Assembly (NCBI GenBank): GCA_900208305.1
Contig: OAPG01000021.1
Span: 62,001-126,000, forward strand
Origin: Melanopsichium pennsylvanicum
Taxonomy: Eukaryota > Basidiomycota > Ustilaginomycetes > Ustilaginales
Length of the DNA: 64,000 nucleotides
Direction of reading: 5' to 3'
Of the stretch, positions 27,280 to 37,551 are shown piece after piece. Numbering within the stretch: position 1 is the first letter of the stretch; each line of letters begins with the position of its first letter. The translations under genes were made by a program, and so were the position numbers. The notes beneath the pieces are model-generated. The model searched no databases. It was given only the letters and a program-made list of their open reading frames with translations, and had not been told where the DNA came from.

Positions 27280-29931
27280 TCAAAGCTTGCCAGCCTCAAT
27301 ACCACGAGACGAGAGCTTCTGCTTGAGAAGCTTAGCGACCTCTTCGATGTATTCCATTGTGCTGCACATAGAAAGGGGATATGTATGTTAGTACGATAAT
27401 TTGCAATACCAAAGATAAATGAGGGAAAGGGAGAAAAAAAAACAAAAAACTGGGAACTTACGTAACATAATGCTCTCGCTTCATGCTTTTACCGTGGTAA
27501 ATAAGCGCAAGATCCTTGGTTAACTTGCCAGCAGCGATAGCGTCGAGACAAGATTCCTCAAGAGCGTTGGCAAAGTAGATAAGGTCATCATTCTTGTCGA
27601 GTTTGCCTCGGAAAGCAAGACCACGAGTCCAAGCGTAAATCGAAGCAACCGAATTGGTCGAAGTCTCATTACCTTTCTGGTGTTCGCGGTAATGACGAGT
27701 GACTGTTCCGTGAGCTGCTTCAGATTCAAGAATCTGGCCATCGGGGGTGATCAATTCACTCGTCATCATTCCAAGACTTCCATAACCCTGTGCAACAATG
27801 TCAGAAATAACATCACCTGTAGACAATAAAATCGAAACCAGATTCGGAGAGAGTGTCAAACGATTATGTATGCATCACAGAAAAAGAAGGAAGAAAGCGT
27901 TTCTCTTTGCTTACCATCGTAGTTTCGAAGAGCCATAACAAAACCACCCTCAGACTTGATCATTTGCGCAACTTGATCATCAATAAGTCTAAACCAGTAT
28001 TCGATGTTGTTGGCCTCGAAATCCTTTTTGTACACAGTATCGTAGAGCTCCTGGAAGATGTCCTTAAAGCGACCATCGTATGCTTTGAGGATAGTGTTCT
28101 TGGCAGCAAAGATGAGTGACATCTTCTTCTCGAGAGCCATCTTGAACGAGGCGTGAGCGAAGCCGGTGATAGACTCGGTAGTGTTATACATGCCAAGACC
28201 GACTCCTCCTCCTTCCGGGTAGTTGAAGATGTCCCACTTCTGCACCTCGGAACCGTCATTGGGGGTGAACTGCATGGTGAACTTTCCAGCCTTGTCAACG
28301 ACAAAATTCTGGCAACGGTATTGGTCACCGAAAGCATGACGACCGATAATGATGGGCTTGGTCCAACCTGGAATGGGACGAGGAAGGTCATCGAGAACGA
28401 TGGGGGCACGGAAGACAGTACCGCCAAGGATGTTTCGAATGGTACCGTTGGGGGAGAGCCACATCTTTTTGAGACCAAACTCCTTGACACGAGCCTCGTC
28501 CGGGGTGATGGTGGCACACTTGACACCGACCTTGTACTTCTTGATAGCCTCTGCGGCGTCAATGGTGACCTGATCGTCGGTAGCATCACGGTGCTCCATT
28601 CCGAGATCGTAGTACTTGAGGTCAATGTCCAAGAAAGGAAGGATGAGGTCCTCTCGAATCTTGTGCCAGATGATGCGAGTCATTTCATCACCATCGAGCT
28701 CAACGACGGGGTTGGCCACCTTGATCTTAGCTGGTGGGTTGAAACCGCGTGGACGAACGAGAGACGAAGACGAGGACGACATGGCGAACGCATGCGTGTC
28801 AACGCAAGTGACGAGATTTTAGAAGAGTAAAGATATGTCAGTGATCTGGATGTTCAATTGTAGGTAAATTGCTGGTAGTGAAGCGAAACAAAAGGAGCAA
28901 GGTAAAACAGCAAACGGAGAAGAGGGCGGAGGAAGAAGGAATAAGAGGTCGTACAACGTGGAGAGATGTTGTTGGACAATTGCCGGGTGTGGAAATGCAA
29001 CCGGTGAAAAATTGGCACCCAAAGGCGAAGGCGCGTCTTGGCCGCAACATCCGGTAACTTTTCGCGCCGGAATGCTAAGCCAAGCCAAATTCGACTTGTC
29101 TTTAAAATTTGAACCGGTCAAATAAATGCTGAACCAAAATCAAATAGAGCCTAAAAATCGAATATGATTATTATTATTATTATTTTCTTCCCTTTTTCTC
29201 TTTCTTCCAATAATTGTTTTCCCGTTTTTTTTTGCGCCGCTCGAGCCAGGCAGGAAGAGTCTGTCAAACGATGCACCAAAATAGAGCGCGCGGGGTTGAC
29301 ATAATCTGGCTCTCTGGCTCGTCCAGACCCTTAACTGCTGTCTGGGCTGACCGAGACATTCCAAGCCTACTACACAACTTGCGCAACTGTTGCTCGCACA
29401 AGCCAAACCCGCTCTTGCGCCACAAGACGGCTGTCTGGTGGAACGAAAACCTCTTCGCAGCGGAGAGGGTGTGTTTGCAAACCAGCAAACCTGAATGGAC
29501 CGAGCACAAGGACGGACGGGTGTCTAATCTGCGACTAGGTCCAAGCAGTTAATGCGAGCCAAAGCGGCAAGCTGAGCTGCGTCCTCTGCCAGGTGCCAAA
29601 CGAATGACTATGCACAACAACGGGCAAAAATGAAAGCGGAGAAGGAACAAGAAAGAGAGAGAGGGAGGAAGAGAGAGAGAGAGAGGAAGGGAGAGAGAGA
29701 GAGAGCGTGTTGTCACTCACCAGGGTTAGTCATTGTGGTAGAGAAAAGACGGGCAGGAACGTCGAACTTGAAAGGAATAGTAGCCTGGTGGATGTTGTTG
29801 CGAGCAGCAAGTGATAAGACGTTGCTGGTGGTGGCGGAGCGAGCGACTCTGGAGGTTAAGGTCGAGTAAGAGCGTGCGGAGGAGAGGAGAACCCGAGTGG
29901 AAGCGTTGGCGCTAAGACGAACCGTGGACAT
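27280..29931 (-). CDS. IDP1: NADP-dependent isocitrate dehydrogenase, mitochondrial and cytosolic forms from alternative starts
   Basis: The enzyme converts isocitrate to 2-oxoglutarate and makes NADPH. Mitochondrial form: exons 29931-29721, 28730-27915, 27816-27462 and 27361-27280 join with frame closure to 487 aa. Exon 1 encodes an Arg/Ser-rich presequence ending [11 protein letters not shown] second start at 28782 ([14 protein letters not shown]) reads straight into the same frame and gives 434 aa without a presequence, presumably cytosolic. An in-frame TAA upstream of 28782 means the two starts cannot be on one unspliced message. Conserved blocks: [59 protein letters not shown] and [14 protein letters not shown]. 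Introns are 990, 98 and 100 nt. The C-terminus is -GKL, only a weak PTS1 look-alike. Confidence 0.95.
29651..29706. repeat. GA/CT microsatellite next to the IDP1 first-intron donor
   Basis: An imperfect run of GA lies on the plus strand, so CT in the transcript. It starts about 14 nt inside the 990-nt first intron. Confidence 0.85.
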
Positions 29932-31453
29932 CTACTCGTGGTGTATATGTATGTGTATAAAAGGAAGAAAGGGTTACGATGTGGAGAGAAGAAAGGATGT
30001 GCGGATGAAGCGAATGATTGTAAGGGTGAAATCGGAGTAAATAAAACGGAATGGAGGGTCAAAGCGGAATGGCAGAGCGAAATCAAATCCAAGTACGGTG
30101 AGTGAACAAGAGACGGAAGCCAACGACCACCACAAGACCGATGCGAGCAAGCGGACGGAGGTATGAATGCCGACAAATCAAACGAGGTTCGGCAACAAGG
30201 CGAAGAGAACGAGACGCAGGACAAGAGTAGAGATAGCAACACAATGATTTTTGGGGCGGTGTTGGTTTAGTGCAGCATAGAAAAAAGCCATGATCGACCG
30301 GGGTGTGTGTGTGTGTTGTGTTACACAAAGCCAAAAGGCATTTTTGTCCAATGAACGAACGCGGAAAGAGCCGTGCCATGTCATAAATCGCAAGGCAGCA
30401 ACGCGCGTCCGGAGGTCGCGGCCATACCCAAATTGGAAACCGGCGAAAACAAAAAGGCATTTTCCACGGCAAAAGCGATACCAAAAAGGTGGCAGGTACA
30501 GTAATTGTTTTAGGATCAGAAACAAGAAAGCCAGCCGGCCAACGAACCAATGACCCAATGTGGGGTTTTCGTTAAACCCGCCAAGAACGGCGCATTTAAG
30601 AAAGACGAAAATTGGAAACCGAAAATGTATGTTAGAGCGAGGGAAGGATGCGCCGAACCCGGAAAGAAAGAAGAAAAAAAATTTGAAAAGTTGGATGAGT
30701 GACAAACACCACGAGGTTGGAGAGGAACAGAGACAATCACCGTGTCCGTAAGTTGTGACCAATGTCATAGATGCGATGATCCAGCGAGGGCATCATACGA
30801 TGATGGCAGAAACCACATTGGTTATTCGATCATGTATTCATGAAAATACGGGGAAGGATGGCATACGAGAACGATGTGGCAAGCGGTTTGTACCCGGTTT
30901 CAATGCATCAAGTCGATCAAGGCGGTCAAGGGAAGAATTGGAGTAGAGAAACGAGCAGCAGATAGATGGTCAAGGAGTTGTTGATGATAGAAAGTATGAG
31001 TCGAGAAGGATACGAATCAACCGTCGTCAGTTTTGTCTGAGCTGGTGAGGATGTTGATGGAACAAGGTACGTACCATGAAAAGAAGACGGTATTGGGCAA
31101 CACAAGAGATTAGAATGGACTCGACTGGTGGTCGATGTACGATTGAATTGCTTCTTCAAGGTGCCTTTTCGGGTCGTACGAGCTAAAATCAAGTATGCAC
31201 GGCCAAGTAGCAAGTTAGTCAAGATGGTGGTAGATTGAACACACACGCAGACGACGGGGACGACCAAATTGAGATGGCACCAAACATGAAATGTGGAGCT
31301 CACTTTCTTCTTGATTCCTGCAAGTCATGCATTAAGCGAAGGTTGACTCGACTTGATCTTTTGGTCCAACCACTTTGTGTGATTGCGTGGATAGGCTATG
31401 CTTATCACTGCACAAAATATCTTGTTGCTTTCCTTCTCATCTCTCAGATATTA

Positions 31454-31515
31454 TTGATTGGTTGATTGGTTGATTGGTTGATTGGTTAATTGATTGATTG
31501 ATTGATTGATTGATT
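31454..31515. repeat. GATTG(GTT) short tandem repeat
   Basis: The sequence alternates TTGATTGG units and then settles into pure ATTG repeats over about 60 bp, about 250 bp upstream of the G-gamma ATG. Confidence 0.85.
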
Positions 31516-31660
31516 CTTTCATCTTTGCGGACGGACATCGGCCAAAGAGCGGTGCTTTGACCGGTTTACTGTATGTTGAATATTCAAAGGGATAAACGCA
31601 TATACGGCCGAGTGAGTCCATTAGGATATTCGCACACACAGACGCGCACTGTTCATATCA

Positions 31661-31663
<3 letters not shown>

Positions 31664-31711
<48 letters not shown>

Positions 31712-31733
31712 TTCTGTCTCTCTCTCACTCTCT
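31664..31733 (+). repeat. CT microsatellite in the G-gamma leader
   Basis: About 30 CT units with a few interruptions end 27 bp before the ATG. This pyrimidine tract is probably in the promoter or 5' UTR and may help set the transcription start. Confidence 0.9.
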
Positions 31734-31760
31734 ACATACACGCAGACCAAATTTGCAACC

Positions 31761-32155
31761 ATGAACGTCAAACCCCACAAACAGTCAATGAGCGAGCTCA
31801 AGCTTCGTAGACTCACAGAGCACAATCAGCGATTGAAAGAGGATCTCGAGCGCCCTCGTATCCGTGTTTCCGAGGCCAGCCAGAGGTATGTCAACCTTTC
31901 CCTACTCCTCACTTGCTTATTTGACACCTCATCCTCGTGTGACGCTGCCATATTCATCTCGGACCTACTTGCAAAAAAAACAACCTTCTTACTGACTTGT
32001 TTCTTCTGTTCTTACGTGTGTCCATGGCTTCTAGCTTGATCAACTACTGCAAGAGTACTCGTGACTACCTCGTGCCTTCCGTTTGGGGGCCTGTTGGTAA
32101 GAGTGAAGACCCTTATGCACCCGCTGGTGGAGGATGCAACTGCGTTGCTATGTAA
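31761..32155 (+). CDS. Heterotrimeric G-protein gamma subunit
   Basis: The 81-aa protein pairs with G-beta at the plasma membrane in pheromone and nutrient signalling. There are two exons: 31761-31885 and 32035-32155. The 149-nt intron has donor GTATGT and acceptor TTCTAG, and joins in phase 2. The N-terminal helix ([20 protein letters not shown]) is the coiled coil that contacts G-beta. [20 protein letters not shown] matches the conserved fungal G-gamma core and appears only after splicing. The protein ends CNCVAM, a CaaX box for prenylation with an adjacent cysteine for palmitoylation. Length and layout are normal for fungi. Confidence 0.95.
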
Positions 32156-32792
32156 CTTGTCCTCTTCTCCTGCTCTTGCTCCTTTCATGTACCCGATTTC
32201 AACTTTCAGAAGCTTCTTTTTCGTACACTTATAGTATCGCGCATGCAGAAAGAGGCTTCCTATATCCCCTCATCAACCAACTGCTCACTCTCGTTTTTCT
32301 TAGTTTTTGCATGTCCTTTCTCGCATTCCGGTAATTTTGGTCTTGTCATTGGTCTAATTGGTTCATCCGCTGCGTGGGATTGTGGCATATATATATATAC
32401 CGTATATATGTTGTGATACGACAAACATGTGAATCGAGATGAGGTGAATTGATCAAATCCGGGTGGGTATCGAGGTCGAGCGACTACTGTCATGAAGCCA
32501 AGCTAGTGAAAAAAACCTCCACGCTGCAACTGAGTTTTGTCCTCGCCGTTGATGATCACGAGCGCCGCCACAAATTTGTTTTATTTTGACACACTTCCAT
32601 CATCAATTCCATGGTTCACGCAATAACAGCTCTCTCTCTTCATAAGCAAATCCCGAAGCTCGCTTCTTCAACTGTACTCCAAGACTCTAAAGATATTAAA
32701 AACAAAAACTCACAAAGCTTTTCAACAACAAACGTCCACAACGTAGCTCAGACGCCTGGGAGCAATCCTGTATCGATGAATTTGGCTTTAAT
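32156..32792. other. Intergenic region with a TA repeat
   Basis: This is 637 bp without a supportable gene. A (TA)n stretch with a central CCG lies at about 32388-32409. Confidence 0.4.
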
Positions 32793-34259
32793 ATGACTCT
32801 GTCCGACTCCTTCTGGTCCTTCTCCCGGATTGCTGGATCTTGGACTCATTCAGCACCTCAATCAACCGCACCTTGCAGCAAAGTGGTGTTCACGCAACAA
32901 CATATCGAAACTATCGGTGGAAGCAATCATGTCACTTTGTCACCTTCTCGAATGGATGATATGATAAAGGGCCATCCACGTCTGCCTGTGGAGATCGTGG
33001 TTCACATTGTGCTGTTCGCTGCTGCCGAAATAGTTTGCTCTGATCATGTAGAGACGCACTCTTATCGGCTACTGGGGCTGGCACGAGTCAACAAGCCATG
33101 TCACCGAGCAATCGTCTCGCTGTATCTTCTTCCGCGTCTGAATCTATTTGGCTTTACTCAGATCCGTTCGTTCGCTGTTGCGCTAGACCAAGACCATCTC
33201 TACCTTCGAAATCTTGCTAATACTCGAGTTAAACACCTCATCATCCGTGCTAGAGGCTTGCGTTGCTTACAACACGGTTATGGACCAGCGCTCTTTGACG
33301 CCTCTCAAGCTCAAACTCATTTCGAGAAAAATCTTTTACCGTTTATTCGCATCATTCTATCCCACTGCAAATCAGTACAGAAGCTTGATATCGAAGGAGT
33401 ACCTAAAGGATTGCAAAAAACTCTGGAAAATGCATCAAAACGGTTGGATGGATTTAGCTGTCTAATGGGTCATTATGGTTCCGAGTTAGAGCGCAACTTT
33501 TGGAAATCGTCAAGGTGGACCAAACTCAACCAACTTCAATTACATGGTCCGAGGTTTCGTTTCACCACCACCACAGCTAGCGTTTTGTCACACTTGCCAC
33601 ACTTAAAGAAACTTGCGCTAGTGGTGCCGATGATCGTCTGCACGTCTATAGATGACACTGCACATGATATAGGTATAGAGATGGATTTGACACGTCGTAA
33701 CAATCCGTTACAAATCCTTGTCGATCGTATGCCAAATTTGCAACATTTGCTACTGGTTGGACATGAAGAGAAAGATTACGTTGGTTATACTGAAAAGTAT
33801 CGCAATCATCTGCGTTCATTACGTCAACCTCGTCTTTCTACCAATCGAGTCAATGTCGAGTTGGTCACAGTTATTCGCAAATACACTCATACGCATGTGG
33901 AAACGGATGCAATTTCGAGCAAGAGAGTACATCCCAGTAAGGTTTCTGCATGGATGATGACTCGCTCTCAGCACGATCTGCAGTGGTTCAATCAAAAGTC
34001 AGAGGCACCTACAAACGTGGATGAAGAGCTAGATTTTTGGATAGAGAGATTTGAAATTTCTCAACATCCTTCAAACCTTTCATCCACAGTTGACACAACC
34101 ACAGCACTTATGAACAGGATACCAAGCTATCATCCACAACACCAATCCACGCAACAACAGCATAGGGTTGTGGATATTATCGAAGCGGCGGATATGCTCG
34201 ACAATAACGACGACGACGACGAGGAGGAGGAGGATGGGGTTTTTGACGAGTCAGGTTGA
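32793..34259 (+). CDS. F-box-like protein with acidic C-terminus
   Basis: The 488-aa intracellular protein resembles the large group of fungal F-box/LRR-like adaptors that recruit substrates to SCF ubiquitin ligases. Residues about 60-85 contain PRLPVEIVVHIVLFAA, the usual F-box opening (LPxE, then hydrophobic I/L positions). The rest has leucine-rich segments such as HLPHLKKLALVVP and MPNLQHLLLVGHEE, which resemble degenerate LRRs. The tail has a run of Asp and Glu (DDDDEEEED). There is no intron or signal peptide. The start at 32793 is the first ATG; an internal ATG at about 32953 (MDDMIKG) would begin just before the F-box and is also possible. Confidence 0.6.
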   Translation: MTLSDSFWSFSRIAGSWTHSAPQSTAPCSKVVFTQQHIETIGGSNHVTLSPSRMDDMIKGHPRLPVEIVVHIVLFAAAEIVCSDHVETHSYRLLGLARVNKPCHRAIVSLYLLPRLNLFGFTQIRSFAVALDQDHLYLRNLANTRVKHLIIRARGLRCLQHGYGPALFDASQAQTHFEKNLLPFIRIILSHCKSVQKLDIEGVPKGLQKTLENASKRLDGFSCLMGHYGSELERNFWKSSRWTKLNQLQLHGPRFRFTTTTASVLSHLPHLKKLALVVPMIVCTSIDDTAHDIGIEMDLTRRNNPLQILVDRMPNLQHLLLVGHEEKDYVGYTEKYRNHLRSLRQPRLSTNRVNVELVTVIRKYTHTHVETDAISSKRVHPSKVSAWMMTRSQHDLQWFNQKSEAPTNVDEELDFWIERFEISQHPSNLSSTVDTTTALMNRIPSYHPQHQSTQQQHRVVDIIEAADMLDNNDDDDEEEEDGVFDESG

Positions 34260-34696
34260 AAAACGTATTTACAGTACATCATGTATCTAGATGGTTGAAT
34301 CTTGTGTTTGGAATCGAATCACAGGGTCACTAACTCGATCGATGCTATATAGCTTTGAGCTTTTCAATGGATAGCGTGACGAAACGTATAAGAAACACAC
34401 ATCTCGGTTATGATCGTAGTAGTGAGTCTGAACCCGATGATCCGGAAAGCTTCACTGTAACATGGCCAGAAAATAATTCACTTGAAAAGTGAGTGCGATT
34501 TCACCTGAATCTAGGAGAACCTGATATTAATAATAAATAAATCTATGTTCCGACCATCCGCCTTTGTGATCAATAATACTCGATATGCATTTCTCTCTAT
34601 CTTCATCCCCAATCCTTTATGCTTCATCACAACCATTCTTCACCCATACAGATTCTCTCGATAGATTACATAGACCGTCCAAAAAATAAATAAAAA
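34260..34696. other. Intergenic region
   Basis: This is 437 bp between tandem genes, with the presumed PNP promoter at its right end. No gene or clear motif beyond a TTACAGTACA site near 34270. Confidence 0.4.
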
Positions 34697-35767
34697 ATGG
34701 GTAGCGTCAACATCACAAACCTACCCGAGCCGTTTGGTTCGGCTGTGCAAGCCATTCGAGCTACTGTTCCCGTCGAGCTTGCTTCTCCTAAATGGGGTAT
34801 CATCTGGTACGTTTTTCTTTTCTTTCCCCACTTTAAAGCCGCTGCTTTCTGTTTCTCGAAAACTAACACCTACATTTGGTTTACGTTGTACTTGTCTGAT
34901 TTGTGCAGCGGATCAGGTTTGTCCGGACTGGCCAACTCGTTAGAAAGTTCAGTGCATGTGCCGTATACCTCGATTCCTGGATTCTCGGAAAGTACTGTTG
35001 AAGGTCACAAGTCATCGCTCGCATTCGGTTTCATCACATCTGATTCTATCAAGGTTCCCGTCGTTGCATGTCTTGGTCGATTTCATACTTACGAAGGTCA
35101 TTCTGCAGCTGCTTGCGTCTTCCCAACTCGAGTTATGAAACTTTTGGGTGTTACCCATCTCATCGTTACCAATGCTGCTGGTGGTTTGGCAGATTCTTTC
35201 CAAGTAGGAACCATTATGGCTATTCACGATCATATTTCACTTCCTACTTTAACATCGATGAATCCGCTTATTGGTGCTAACTTGTCTGCGCTTGGACCAC
35301 GATTCCCACCACTTTCCAACGCTTACGATTTGGAGTTGAGACTATCGCTTTATCGTGCAGCGCAGAAATTAGGTTTGACCGATTCGATCCAATCCGGAAC
35401 ATATGCGTACGTTTTGGGTCCATCGTACGAATCTCGTGCAGATGCAAGGTTTTTAAAATCAGTAGGAGCCGATGCAGTGGGAATGTCAACCGTCCCCGAA
35501 GTGATTGCTGCTACCCATGCCGGTATGAAAGTACTAGCAATCAGTCTTATTACAAACAAAGTGGTTCTCAAACCTTACTTTGATTTTCAAAAAGCTCTCA
35601 AAGCAGAAGAAAACGGTGGAGAAAACGTGGAAACCTTAGTGAAAAACACATTGGAAAAGGATGTAGCAGAAGCAGCAAATCATCAAGAAGTGTTGGAAGC
35701 AGGTGCAAAACGTGCACAAGACATGACAAACTTGGTGGCACAAGTGGTATGTGGAACAAATGTCTAA
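34697..35767 (+). CDS. PNP1: Purine nucleoside phosphorylase
   Basis: The enzyme cleaves inosine and guanosine with phosphate in purine salvage. Two exons, 34697-34806 and 34909-35767, join in phase 2 to give 322 aa and create the phosphate-binding GIICGSGLSGL. Other family blocks are GRFHTYEGHS, TNAAGGL, GTYAYVLGPSYES, VGMSTVPEVIAA and ITNKV. The intron (34807-34908) has donor GTACGT, a perfect CTAAC branch element and acceptor TGCAG. The intron is 102 nt, a multiple of three without a stop, so the unspliced message stays in frame but would disrupt the phosphate loop. The size matches trimeric PNPs with a modest C-terminal extension. Confidence 0.95.
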   Translation: MGSVNITNLPEPFGSAVQAIRATVPVELASPKWGIIWYVFLFFPHFKAAAFCFSKTNTYIWFTLYLSDLCSGSGLSGLANSLESSVHVPYTSIPGFSESTVEGHKSSLAFGFITSDSIKVPVVACLGRFHTYEGHSAAACVFPTRVMKLLGVTHLIVTNAAGGLADSFQVGTIMAIHDHISLPTLTSMNPLIGANLSALGPRFPPLSNAYDLELRLSLYRAAQKLGLTDSIQSGTYAYVLGPSYESRADARFLKSVGADAVGMSTVPEVIAATHAGMKVLAISLITNKVVLKPYFDFQKALKAEENGGENVETLVKNTLEKDVAEAANHQEVLEAGAKRAQDMTNLVAQVVCGTNV

Positions 35768-36335
35768 TTTCAAATCAACTATCATAATAAACACCCCACA
35801 TGCAAAAGAAATCTCCCTGTACACGCAAACATAAAAGAAACACATTTTCAAGACGAATCCAGTTTTAGATGACATTTGTCCAATCGTTTCATATCAAGAT
35901 AGAATTTGAAACTTGATCCTTTTTTCTCTGCTAACTGCATACAGTACAGTAAAAAGTACGCATACATTATGTTTGGATCCAGATCCCCATGTTCTGCCAT
36001 CTTTGTTGCAAACCAGAACCAAAAAAACAAAATTTTATCTCAATCCAAACTCATCGTCTAACCTCCACCCCACATCCGCTAGCAAGTCCCAACCTTGACC
36101 ACATGCACAATACAACCGCACTACAATCTTGGCAAAACTTCCTCGGGCAAAGCGATGATCCTCAGCGCTTACAAGAGTATGAGCCTCTCCGCATCGTTCA
36201 AAGTGAGAAAGGAGTGCACAAGAGCTTGTTTGATGCGTGGTATAGGATACAGCCGTTTTCAAGCCCCATTGCATTGAATGCGGTGAAATCACATTGAAAG
36301 TGTACAAGGACCACGGCGATTACAAACTGGGCAGA
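35768..36335. other. Convergent 3' intergenic region
   Basis: This is 568 bp between the stops of PNP (plus) and CK2 beta (minus). A short frame from an ATG at 36102 has no recognisable feature and is not called. An ACAGTACAGTA site lies at about 35942. Confidence 0.4.
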
Positions 36336-37551
36336 CTAGGATCGCACGCCAGCGGGTGGAGCAGTTTGCAATGGCACGCTTGTCGTCGTCGGGGACATTG
36401 CTGCTGCTGCTGCTGCTGTTGGTGGTGCCGACGAAGCCGGTTGTGATGATGTGGCACCACTTGACCCCGCTGCTGCGTATGCTGGTGTATGAGTCTGCTC
36501 AACTGGTACCGGTACCGTTCTTCTGAAAAAAGCCGCAGCTCCCGGTGTAGCAATCCCACCTGCACTCTCGACCTTTTCCAACCTCTCGATCTGACCATCC
36601 CGCACCTTATCCTGCCATTTCTGCAATTTGCTCGTCTCGTGCACCGGGAATCCAAAGATCCTGGGGCGGTATCTTTCCACTTTGGCGGCGGCAGCTGCTG
36701 TAGAATTGGCGGGTGTGGTGTTTTGCGCTGCTGCGCTTCCTGCCGCTGCGGCTACGGCTGAAGACGATGCTGCTGTACCGGGGAGGACCGAAGCGTTGCC
36801 TGCACCAGGGATGGACACGATGGAATCATCGACATCTGCCTGTTCCACATGTGCTCCGCGTACGTCCGAACGATGCTGCGAGGTTCCACTGAGCAAGAAA
36901 GGGGATTGCGATGAGGGAGATTTGGAAGGAAGCACGTTGGGATACACCATGAACAGCATGTGAGGGAATGTGGAGCCAAAGAATGCACCGTCAATGGTTC
37001 CATGTCGGCTGCTCTTGGGCGAGTAAATGTCTTCACAACGAGGGCAAAACAGCTTGACAGCTTTCTGGAAAGGATTGTCGCTTAAGCCAACTGGAAGCAA
37101 AGGTTGTTGGTAACAGAGGACACGCGGACATCGGCCAAAGTCTGCGCGTTTGTACTTTTCGAGCATCTTTGCCAAGCCGCGGGTCGTGATGATGTATCGA
37201 GCATGTACAAGACCATAGAGCAGCTTGGCCTGAGCTTCTACCGAGTCCCTGATGGAATCAGACAGGTCATCTTCGAGCGAATCAGTGATGAGATCGAGAG
37301 CTTGTGGGTAGTGTTGGACTTCGGCGTTTAGACCAGTGAGATTGAAGCGATCCAGAATGTAATCTTCGTCTACTTCGCAAAAGTATTCATTGCCTTTGGT
37401 GGAGAGGAACCATGTGACCCAAGAGTTGGCTGCGTAGTCCGAGGATGCTTCGGTAAGATCGTCCACTGTTGTACCAAACAAAACGTGAAAGATCAAGTGA
37501 GTATGGGGAGCAAGTTGGATGAAGCGGTTTTGTGCCAAGACACTTACTCAT
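36336..37551 (-). CDS. CKB1: Casein kinase 2 regulatory (beta) subunit with long C-terminal extension
   Basis: It dimerises and docks the CK2 catalytic subunit. Conserved blocks: [33 protein letters not shown], and the zinc finger CPRVLC followed by CPRC, with [22 protein letters not shown]. The conserved start is reached only through a 4-nt first coding exon: ATGA at 37551-37548, then an 82-nt intron (37466-37547, donor GTAAGT, acceptor CAACAG), then exon 2 from 37465, giving [17 protein letters not shown]. Total 377 aa. The core ends at about residue 200; the rest is a disordered Ala/Ser/Pro-rich extension that interrupts the usual short C-terminus. Confidence 0.93.

Larger units (their letters stand above)
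29932..31760. other. Divergent promoter region between IDP1 and the G-gamma gene
   Basis: This is 1.8 kb between two divergent starts. Several small frames exist but none has domain or splice support. It holds a GATTG-type short tandem repeat and a CT microsatellite near the G-gamma start. Confidence 0.45.

Noticed and set aside
27280..27291. C-terminal -GKL of IDP1 as a peroxisomal targeting signal
   Set aside because: The first position is normally Ser, Ala or Cys. Gly is a poor fit, so peroxisomal targeting is not claimed.
30083..30768. Overlapping minus-strand frames of 155 and 196 codons upstream of IDP1
   Set aside because: They are two different frames over the same leader-like sequence, with no domain. 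They are probably 5' UTR or promoter sequence of IDP1.
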